DNA of 6,507 nt from Ignavibacteria bacterium (GTDB taxonomy: Bacteria > Bacteroidota > Ignavibacteria > Ignavibacteriales > Melioribacteraceae), in NCBI GenBank assembly GCA_003233295.1, contig QILJ01000541.1, positions 1 through 6,507 of the forward strand, given 5' to 3'. Position numbers and translations under genes: made by a program. Under the pieces are notes generated by a model that saw nothing but the letters and a program-made list of their open reading frames with translations, had not been told where the DNA came from and did not search any database. Shown piece by piece: positions 1-4,720 of this stretch (its first letter is position 1; each line of letters starts with the position of its first letter).

Positions 1-223
1 TATCCGAGTCAATAGACGTCTGCAGGTCGCCTTCAATAACTGAAATTTTATAACTCCCGCTAATTCTTTTAATCGTTTTTTCTAATACCGTAGTTTTACC
101 GGCACCCGGAGCCGACATGAAATTTGTAACGTGCAGACCATACTCATCAAACAACTTTTTGTTCTCTTCAGCCAGTCTTGTATTCTCTTGAAGAATCTGA
201 CCATGTACATCAATTATATGCAT
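1..223 (-). CDS. hypB: Hydrogenase nickel incorporation GTPase HypB, N-terminal part (cut by window edge)
   Basis: HypB is the GTPase that, with HypA, inserts nickel into the large subunit of NiFe hydrogenase in the cytoplasm. About 74 residues are visible before the gene leaves the window at base 1. Seen directly: an N-terminal helix with the family pattern ENTRLAEENKKLF (13-25), a P-loop MSAPGAGKTT (36-45), and EGDLQTSIDSD (64-74), which matches the conserved GTPase motif after the P-loop. The His-rich and Cys-rich nickel-storage N-terminus of some HypB proteins is absent, so this is the minimal form. The ATG at 223 is fixed by a strong Shine-Dalgarno site just upstream. It follows hypA by 80 bp on the same strand, the usual hypAB order. 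The C-terminal two thirds, including the metal-site cysteine and histidine, cannot be judged. Confidence 0.93.
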   Translation of the reverse strand, partial: MHIIDVHGQILQENTRLAEENKKLFDEYGLHVTNFMSAPGAGKTTVLEKTIKRISGSYKISVIEGDLQTSIDSD

Positions 224-229
224 AAATCA

Positions 230-236
230 CTCCCCT
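230..236 (-). promoter_or_regulatory. Ribosome binding site of hypB
   Basis: The minus strand reads AGGGGAG six bases before the hypB ATG at 223. It is the strongest Shine-Dalgarno sequence in the window and settles the start codon. The rest of the hypA-hypB gap (237-303) holds nothing I can recognise. Confidence 0.75.
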
Positions 237-303
237 TTAAATATTGATTAAACAAGGAACAAATATCATAAATATGTAAACTCTTAACCTTACTTTACTA
301 TTA

Positions 304-645
304 TCACTCTACATCAATGTAGTCTATCCTCATTTCCTTTCCTTCTACTATACTTAAAATAGCCTGACAGTTCGGACATAGGAAACGGGCTTCATTTTTT
401 CCTACAAATGTTTTATCGCATTCATCACAGTAGGTTTTTAGCTTTACAGTTTCGATTATAAAATCAGCATTTTCTGCAGAAGTATTCTTTTTAATTATAT
501 CCAAAGCAAATTCTAGAGATTCCTTTACTACGCCTGTAAATTCACCAATAATAAGTTTCACACAATTTACATTAGTAGCATTATTTTGTTTTACTTCCTT
601 TTCGATTATCTCTAGAATACTCTGAGCTATACCAACTTCATGCAT
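304..645 (-). CDS. hypA: Hydrogenase maturation nickel metallochaperone HypA
   Basis: HypA is a small cytoplasmic nickel- and zinc-binding chaperone that works with HypB to load nickel into NiFe hydrogenase (in some bacteria also urease). The 113-residue length is normal for the family. Seen directly: it opens with MHEVGIAQSIL, which places the nickel-ligand His2 and neighbouring Glu3 at the invariant N-terminus and so fixes the start. The zinc-binding pair follows as CDEC (73-76) and CPNC (90-93), with the usual C-terminal beta segment after it. A weak purine-rich GAGAG stretch precedes the ATG. It lies 80 bp upstream of hypB on the same strand. A 24-bp tandem duplication ends 20 bp before its start codon. 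No hydrogenase structural genes are visible. Confidence 0.95.
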   Translation of the reverse strand: MHEVGIAQSILEIIEKEVKQNNATNVNCVKLIIGEFTGVVKESLEFALDIIKKNTSAENADFIIETVKLKTYCDECDKTFVGKNEARFLCPNCQAILSIVEGKEMRIDYIDVE

Positions 646-665
646 TTCTTCTCTCTAATCATAAT

Positions 666-713
666 CATCGTAAAGCATAATAGTTAAAGCATCGTAAAGC
701 ATAATAGTTAAAG
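666..713. repeat. Perfect 24-bp tandem duplication upstream of hypA
   Basis: Bases 666-689 and 690-713 are identical over all 24 positions, and the identity stops exactly at both outer ends. The block covers the last bases and stop codon of the small ORF at 708-911 and ends 20 bp before the hypA start. The unit length is a multiple of three. On the minus strand a 15-codon frame (702 to 655, ATG to TAG) crosses both copies and ends nine bases before hypA, with the second copy adding eight codons. The block could be a paired protein-binding site, replication slippage, or an assembly artefact. The 23-bp duplication in lipA makes the last two worth considering. Confidence 0.95.
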
Positions 714-911
714 TCTTAAAAACCGAATACTCATTTCACATAATAAAGTTGAAGTGTTTACCAAGGGGTGTATATGGTTTTTAATTTTTTCAAAAGAGAA
801 AAAACTTGATCCGTAAATTCCATTAAAAACCATAACTCGTATTGTTGCTAGTGTTACAAAAGTAAATACTGATGCAGCCGTTAACAATAATATAGTAATT
901 TCTATATTCAT
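708..911 (-). CDS. Small hydrophobic protein of unknown function
   Basis: I do not recognise this 67-residue ORF. Residues 5-30 form one hydrophobic stretch (ITILLLTAASVFTFVTLATI and onward) that could span the membrane. A mixed segment (FFSFEKIKNHIHPLVN) and a basic end (RFLRL) follow. The single Cys is at residue 58. There is no clear Shine-Dalgarno site, but a possible group-typical promoter ends about 25 bases upstream. It sits between lipA and hypA on the same strand, and its stop codon lies within the 24-bp duplication. It may be a genuine short membrane peptide, a remnant of a longer gene, or a chance frame in AT-rich DNA. Nothing links it firmly to hydrogenase maturation. Confidence 0.35.
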   Translation of the reverse strand: MNIEITILLLTAASVFTFVTLATIRVMVFNGIYGSSFFSFEKIKNHIHPLVNTSTLLCEMSIRFLRL

Positions 912-935
912 TTAGATTTGTAAATTAAATTGAAT

Positions 936-967
936 TTAAGATAGGAATATGATGGGGAAATTTCAAA
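936..967 (-). promoter_or_regulatory. Possible Bacteroidota-type promoter before the small ORF and hypAB
   Basis: On the minus strand TTTG (967-964) is followed after 20 bases by TATCTTAA (943-936). This resembles the TTTG / TAnnTTTG promoter known from Bacteroidota and relatives, although the last two bases of the downstream box do not match. It lies in the longest non-coding gap of the window (912-1061) and points toward the small ORF and hypAB. The match is short and the DNA AT-rich, so the call is tentative. Confidence 0.3.
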
Positions 968-982
968 TTATATTTATAATTT
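965..982. repeat. A/T-only inverted repeat at the possible promoter
   Basis: AAATTATA and TATAATTT form perfect 8-bp arms around a 2-bp spacer. The repeat overlaps the upstream box of the possible promoter, so it could be an operator. It contains no G or C and no following T-run on the minus strand, so it is a poor intrinsic terminator. Chance in AT-rich sequence is a real alternative. Confidence 0.4.
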
Positions 983-1061
983 TAAAGATGTGTTTGTAAC
1001 TTCAAAGATACGTCTAACTCTCTGATATATCTAAGGAAAGCATCTTCCGCAGAATCTTCTA

Positions 1062-1107
1062 TTAAGCGTGTTTCTCAGCATGATATGAACTGCGGACTAA
1101 TGGACCT
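1062..1107 (-). pseudogene. lipA: Displaced C-terminal codons of lipA
   Basis: In the frame that lipA would use without the 23-bp duplication, this stretch encodes GPLVRSSYHAEKHA and a TAA stop at 1062-1064. This is the conserved LipA C-terminus and has no start codon of its own. From the ATG at 1987 to 1062 is 926 bp; subtracting 23 gives 903 bp, an exact number of codons. Confidence 0.9.
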
Positions 1108-1987
1108 GATTCAATAGCCATGAATCCCATGATTCAATAGCCATGAATCCCATTTCCATTCCTTTTTCGCGATACATATCAAATTCGTCAGGAGTAACAA
1201 AACGGTCAACTGGCAGATGATCTTTTGTAGGCTGCAAATATTGTCCAATTGTCATTATATCGCATCCATGTTCACGAAGATCTTTCATAATTCCAATTAC
1301 TTCTTCCGTTCGCTCACCTATACCAACCATTATTCCGCTCTTTGTCCGCAGTCCTTTATTTTTGAACCACTGAATTAAATCCAAACTTCTTCTTTGATAA
1401 TCTGCCTGCGGGCGGACAGCATGATAAAGCCGCTCAACTGTTTCCAAATTATGATTAAGTATATCCGGCGGGTACTGCATAATGATATTGAAAGAATCTT
1501 CACTGCCCTTGAAATCAGGGATGAGAATTTCAATTGTTGTATCCGGCATTTTTTGATTAATCAGTCTTATTGTTTCTGCAAAGATTGACGCACCGCCATC
1601 TTTTAATTCGTCACGGTCAACTGAAGTAATAACAACATGTTTAAGTCCTAAGTCAACTACAGATTCAGCAACTCTGCGCGGTTCATCTTTATCAACCTCA
1701 TTTGGTATCCCGAGCTTAACATTACAGAAACCGCAGCTGCGCGTGCATGTATCACCAAGGATCATAAAGGTTGCAGTTCTGCTGCTCCAGCACTCTGCTA
1801 AGTTAGGACATTTTGCCTCTTCACAGACTGTGTTCAAGGATGACCTTCGCATTAGCTCAAGCACTTCCTTATAATTGTCGCCGCTTGGTAATCTTACTTT
1901 CAGCCAATCGGGTCTTCGTCCAAGTTCTTCCTTGTTCTTTTCTATTGCTTCTTTATATTCTTTTTGGTGCTTATTTATTTTCTGCAT
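1097..1987 (-). CDS. lipA: Lipoyl synthase LipA, C-terminus frameshifted by a tandem duplication
   Basis: LipA is the radical SAM enzyme that inserts two sulfurs into octanoyl groups on E2 and H proteins, the last step of lipoate synthesis. Seen directly: RRPDWLKVRLPSG (24-36), the auxiliary-cluster motif CEEAKCPNLAEC (C55, C60, C66), the radical SAM motif CTRSCGFC (C81, C85, C88), and GQYLQPTKDHLPV (248-260). The open frame gives 296 residues, but after AIES (286) it ends in WDSWLLNQVH, which is not LipA-like. Removing one 23-bp copy at 1108-1153 restores SGPLVRSSYHAEKHA and a stop at 1062-1064, a 300-residue protein. The restored RSSYHA contains the serine known to ligate the auxiliary cluster, so the frame as written should be inactive. 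The ATG overlaps the end of the toxin gene by 17 bp, and no other Met precedes the conserved region. Confidence 0.93.
   Translation of the reverse strand: MQKINKHQKEYKEAIEKNKEELGRRPDWLKVRLPSGDNYKEVLELMRRSSLNTVCEEAKCPNLAECWSSRTATFMILGDTCTRSCGFCNVKLGIPNEVDKDEPRRVAESVVDLGLKHVVITSVDRDELKDGGASIFAETIRLINQKMPDTTIEILIPDFKGSEDSFNIIMQYPPDILNHNLETVERLYHAVRPQADYQRRSLDLIQWFKNKGLRTKSGIMVGIGERTEEVIGIMKDLREHGCDIMTIGQYLQPTKDHLPVDRFVTPDEFDMYREKGMEMGFMAIESWDSWLLNQVH
1108..1153. repeat. Perfect 23-bp tandem duplication inside lipA
   Basis: Bases 1108-1130 and 1131-1153 are identical, and one further matching base lies to the left. The length is not a multiple of three, so the second copy shifts the lipA frame. 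The duplicated stretch encodes MGFMAIES, normal LipA sequence, so this is a copy error in a real gene rather than a natural repeat. Replication slippage and assembly artefact both fit. Confidence 0.97.
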
Positions 1988-2336
1988 TTGAATTTAATTT
2001 CTCTCTTATAAAAATTAAAATATCCTCCAATGTAGTAATTCTGGATTCATTAACATCACTTGAAATTCCATCATGTACATGATGTGGAAATGAAGAAAGT
2101 GACTTCCAATGAGTTGAGTTATCCCATCTAAATATTAAATTTTGATTGTGATCCATCCAATGAAATGAATATTTTCTTTTAAGATTTGATTCGTAAAAGT
2201 ATTCTTTTATAATTAAAACTGATTGATCAACAAACTCAACTTCTGCATTAAATCGAAAAGAATTTCCCTCAACATCGTATTTAATGACTTCCCATTTGCT
2301 TATTATATCAGGGAATTCATTAAAAATCTCAATCAT
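1971..2336 (-). CDS. tumE: TumE-family (DUF6516) toxin of a type II toxin-antitoxin pair
   Basis: This 121-residue protein matches what I know of the DUF6516/TumE toxin family. The diagnostic region is YSFHWMDHNQNLIFRWDN (56-73) followed by FPHHVHDG (83-90), which corresponds to the family pattern of an aromatic YxYHW strand, RWDN, and a PHHxH cluster. The latter may be the active or metal site, though the exact activity is not something the sequence shows. A hydrophobic helix, LEDILIFIREKL (103-114), closes the domain. There is no signal peptide or membrane segment, so it should be cytoplasmic. Its ATG overlaps the antitoxin stop as ATGA, typical of translational coupling. Its 3' end overlaps the lipA start by 17 bp in another frame. 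The family call rests on memory of the motif, not a search. Confidence 0.75.
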   Translation of the reverse strand: MIEIFNEFPDIISKWEVIKYDVEGNSFRFNAEVEFVDQSVLIIKEYFYESNLKRKYSFHWMDHNQNLIFRWDNSTHWKSLSSFPHHVHDGISSDVNESRITTLEDILIFIREKLNSNAENK

Positions 2337-2623
2337 GATATCAGCTGATGATATTGCTTTTCGTACTTATTAATGATATCAACCGCAAATTTCCAGTCCA
2401 TAATATCATCTTCAATTTCAAAATCTTCATCTTCAGTGATTTCGCTTCTCTTTATGAATGTTTCGAAATCATTTTTATATTTCTTTCTGAAAAATTCATC
2501 CTCAGCTTTATATTTAGATATTTTACTCAAAAGCGTCAATTCAACCTGCTTAATAGCAGCATCTTCAATATTTTTATATCCCAATTCCTTTAATAGACTA
2601 TTTAATGTTTCAGTTTCTAACAT
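2333..2623 (-). CDS. Antitoxin partner (TumA-like) of the TumE-family toxin
   Basis: A 96-residue acidic protein lies directly upstream of the toxin and overlaps it by four bases. Known partners of TumE/DUF6516 toxins have a similar layout: a short N-terminal part (LNSLLKELGYKNIEDAAIKQ, 7-26), a charged helix with FRKKYKNDFETFIKR (45-59), an acidic stretch (ITEDEDFEIEDDIMDW, 62-77) and a C-terminal amphipathic helix (FAVDIINKYEKQYHQL, 79-94). I expect it to bind and neutralise the toxin. No helix-turn-helix is obvious, so self-regulation cannot be claimed. An in-frame TTG at 2641 would add six residues, but the ATG at 2623 has a good Shine-Dalgarno site and is preferred. Confidence 0.68.
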   Translation of the reverse strand: MLETETLNSLLKELGYKNIEDAAIKQVELTLLSKISKYKAEDEFFRKKYKNDFETFIKRSEITEDEDFEIEDDIMDWKFAVDIINKYEKQYHQLIS

Positions 2624-2627
2624 AACT

Positions 2628-2633
2628 TCACCT
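2628..2633 (-). promoter_or_regulatory. Ribosome binding site of the antitoxin gene
   Basis: The minus strand reads AGGTGA four bases before the ATG at 2623. This favours that ATG over the upstream TTG at 2641, which lacks such a site. Confidence 0.6.
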
Positions 2634-2703
2634 TTTAACAATATTAGTACTAAATATATGAAATGGTAATGAAATTTTTAATCTTTTTATAATTTTATTT
2701 CTG

Positions 2704-2716
2704 TTAACGTTGTTAA
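2704..2716. repeat. Short inverted repeat between E2 and the toxin-antitoxin pair
   Basis: TTAAC and GTTAA form 5-bp arms around a 3-bp spacer, just past the E2 stop and upstream of the antitoxin. It could be part of an operator for the pair. It is too weak and lacks the clean T-run needed to call a terminator. A TATATTTA element at 2651-2658 (minus strand) could be a downstream promoter box for the pair, but I see no matching upstream box. Confidence 0.25.
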
Positions 2717-2728
2717 AAATTACTAGAG

Positions 2729-4030
2729 TTAAACCATATTCGTATCAAAATTTTCCAGATGATCTTTAACCGACTTAAGAAATTTCCCGCCCAGCATACC
2801 ATCAACTAAACGATGATCGTGGCTTATCGAAAGATACATCATGGGTTTAATTGTGATTGAGTCAACCCCGTCAACCTCAACAACAACAGGCTTTTTAATG
2901 ACTGCGCCAACACCAAGTATTGCAACCTCCGGCTGATTTATTATCGGCGTACCGAACTGCAATCCGAAAACACCGTAATTAGTAATGGAAAATGTCCCGT
3001 TCATAACATCATCAGGACTCAGTTTTTTATTTCTTGCATTATCACTCAGTACGGCAATAGCCTGTGCAAATCCTCTAACATTCAAATTTTCTGCATTTTT
3101 AATGTTCGGAACAATTAAACCGTTCGGTTCAACAGCAACGGCAATACCAAGATTGATAAATTTTTTCATCAAGATATTTTTACCATCAACAGAAGCATTT
3201 ATCAAAGGGAATTCCTTGATTGCATTAACGCAAGCATATGAGATAAATGACATATACGTAAGTTTTATCTTTTCCTTTGCCCATAATTCATCTTTATGAG
3301 TTTTGATGTAATTATGAACTTTGCTCATATCAACTTCGTTGACCGCCGTAACATGAACCGACGTATCCCGACTGCGAATCATATGCTCCATAATTCTCTG
3401 TCGGATATTATCCATCGGGATTATTTCTGTTTCGTTCTTCCCAAATGACTGAACCGATGAAGGTTCAGCAGCAGGTGCTTCATTACTGAATGTTTCTTGT
3501 TTACCACCCGACTTTTTATTTTCAATGTACTTCAGAATATCTCTTTTTGATACTCTACCGCCCACACCGGAACCGGGAATTTTTTCAAGTTCGGTAAGTG
3601 ATACGTTTTCTTTTCTTGCAATATTCAGTACCAGAGGCGAATAAAATCTGTTCGTTTCCGATAGTTCTATTTTCTCCGCTTGATTTTTAGGTTCTATCTT
3701 CTCAACAACTTCTTTTTCTATTTTATTTTCAACCTTTGTTGCTGCAACGATTGGAGTATCTTTAACTGGAGAAGAATCGACATAGCTCTCACCCTCAGAA
3801 TCAATAACTGCAACAACCGTATCAACATCAACTGTTTCCTGCTCATTAACAATTATTTCTGTTAAAACACCATCAGCCGGGGAAGGAATTTCGGTATCAA
3901 CTTTATCCGTTGCAATCTCAAATATTATCTCATCTTTTTTTACATGGTCGCCAACTTTTTTATGCCATTTAATAACAGTGCCTTCGTTAATACTCTCTCC
4001 CATCTTCGGCATAATTACGTCTATTTTCAT
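2729..4030 (-). CDS. Dihydrolipoyl acyltransferase (E2) of a branched-chain-type 2-oxoacid dehydrogenase
   Basis: E2 is the core of the complex and moves the acyl group from E1 via its lipoyl arm to CoA. Numbering from the ATG at 4030 gives 433 residues with the standard order. One lipoyl domain spans 1-78, with the lipoylated Lys43 in EIATDKVDTE. A charged Val/Lys/Glu-rich linker spans about 80-127. An E3-binding domain spans about 129-171 (FYSPLVLNIARKENV to GGRVSKRDILKYI), followed by a second linker. The catalytic domain runs from about 203 to the end, with HDHRLVDG carrying His406 and Asp410. An ATG six bases upstream (4036) is possible, but GGAG lies one base from it and seven from the ATG at 4030, so 4030 is preferred. 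It follows E1 by about 50 bp. Preference between branched-chain, pyruvate and other 2-oxoacids cannot be fixed here. Confidence 0.93.
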   Translation of the reverse strand: MKIDVIMPKMGESINEGTVIKWHKKVGDHVKKDEIIFEIATDKVDTEIPSPADGVLTEIIVNEQETVDVDTVVAVIDSEGESYVDSSPVKDTPIVAATKVENKIEKEVVEKIEPKNQAEKIELSETNRFYSPLVLNIARKENVSLTELEKIPGSGVGGRVSKRDILKYIENKKSGGKQETFSNEAPAAEPSSVQSFGKNETEIIPMDNIRQRIMEHMIRSRDTSVHVTAVNEVDMSKVHNYIKTHKDELWAKEKIKLTYMSFISYACVNAIKEFPLINASVDGKNILMKKFINLGIAVAVEPNGLIVPNIKNAENLNVRGFAQAIAVLSDNARNKKLSPDDVMNGTFSITNYGVFGLQFGTPIINQPEVAILGVGAVIKKPVVVEVDGVDSITIKPMMYLSISHDHRLVDGMLGGKFLKSVKDHLENFDTNMV

Positions 4031-4077
4031 TTCCATACTCCAGTCAAATATTTAGTATAACTTTCAAGATCATCCAT
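4027..4077 (-). other. Possible 16-codon upstream ORF coupled to E2
   Basis: In the E1-E2 gap the minus strand has ATG at 4077 and reads MDDLESYTKYLTGVWK to a TGA that overlaps the E2 ATG at 4030 as ATGA. The E2 Shine-Dalgarno lies inside it. This could couple translation from E1 to E2, or be chance. Confidence 0.25.
4038..4041 (-). promoter_or_regulatory. Ribosome binding site that decides the E2 start
   Basis: GGAG on the minus strand is seven bases before the ATG at 4030 and one base before the ATG at 4036. The spacing supports the downstream ATG. Confidence 0.55.
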
Positions 4078-4084
4078 AGATCAC

Positions 4085-4720
4085 TTAATATGAAAGCAGT
4101 TCCTTTAATTCGTTATATATCTTGTCCCTATTGGGTAAAATCTCTTTTTCTAAAATCGGATGATAAGGAATAAAAGCATCTTTCGCCGCAACTCTTTTTA
4201 CCGGTCCATCCAGATATTGAAAACAATTATCCGTTATTCTTGCGGTTATCTCAGCACCAAAACCAGCTGTTAAAGTATCCTCATGAATAACAATCGCTTT
4301 GCCCGTTTTTCGAACAGAATTAAAAATTGTTTCTTCGTCTAACGGATTCATCGTTCTAATATCAATCAGCTCAACGGAATATCCTTCTTCCTTCAATTTG
4401 CGAATTGCGAAGTTGGATTCATGTACCATTGCGCCATACGAAATAACGGAAAGGTCTTCCCCTTCAACAACAACATTGGCTTTACCAAACGGAAGAAGGT
4501 ACTTATCATCCGGCTCAGGTGAACTTGCATAGCTTTGCCGGTACAATCCTTTATGCTCAAGAAACAGAACCGGATCGTTCAGCCTTAGCGCAGTTTTCAG
4601 TAATCCCTTTGCATCCGCAGCATTGGATGGATATGCAATAAGCAGTCCCGGGATATGAGAAAAGAATCCCTCAATATTCTGACTGTGGAATAGACCGCCG
4701 TGAATATAACCGCCAATTGC
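4085..4720 (-). pseudogene. C-terminal part of fused E1 (beta domain), displaced by a frameshift
   Basis: This is the second half of the E1 beta module, in a different frame from the N-terminal part. It reads AIGGYIHGGLFHSQNIEGFF, then YPSNAADAKGLLKTAL, FLEHKGLYRQSYASSPEPD, LPFGKANVVVEGEDLSVISYGAM and a normal C-terminal domain ending in ELKELLSY. HGGLFHSQ holds the conserved active-site His of the E1 beta family. No ATG occurs in frame before the conserved part. A TTG at 4546 could start a fragment, but it falls inside the conserved segment, so it is not a separate gene. Joined to the upstream part, and allowing about 12 missing residues, the protein would be near 686 residues, normal for fused E1. 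The stop is 54 bp upstream of the E2 ATG. Confidence 0.85.

Noticed and set aside
666..713. CRISPR-like repeat
   Set aside because: There are only two copies with no spacer between them, so it is a tandem duplication.
1394..1588. Plus-strand ORFs antisense to lipA, including the longer one at 1813-2082
   Set aside because: They lie opposite conserved LipA coding sequence, resemble no family, and have no supporting start site.
2348..2669. Two plus-strand ORFs opposite the antitoxin
   Set aside because: They are hydrophobic or serine-rich translations of the antisense strand of an acidic, AT-rich gene, which is a typical shadow.
2641..2728. Rho-independent terminator after E2
   Set aside because: The only inverted repeat has 5-bp arms and is not followed by a clean T-run on the minus strand.
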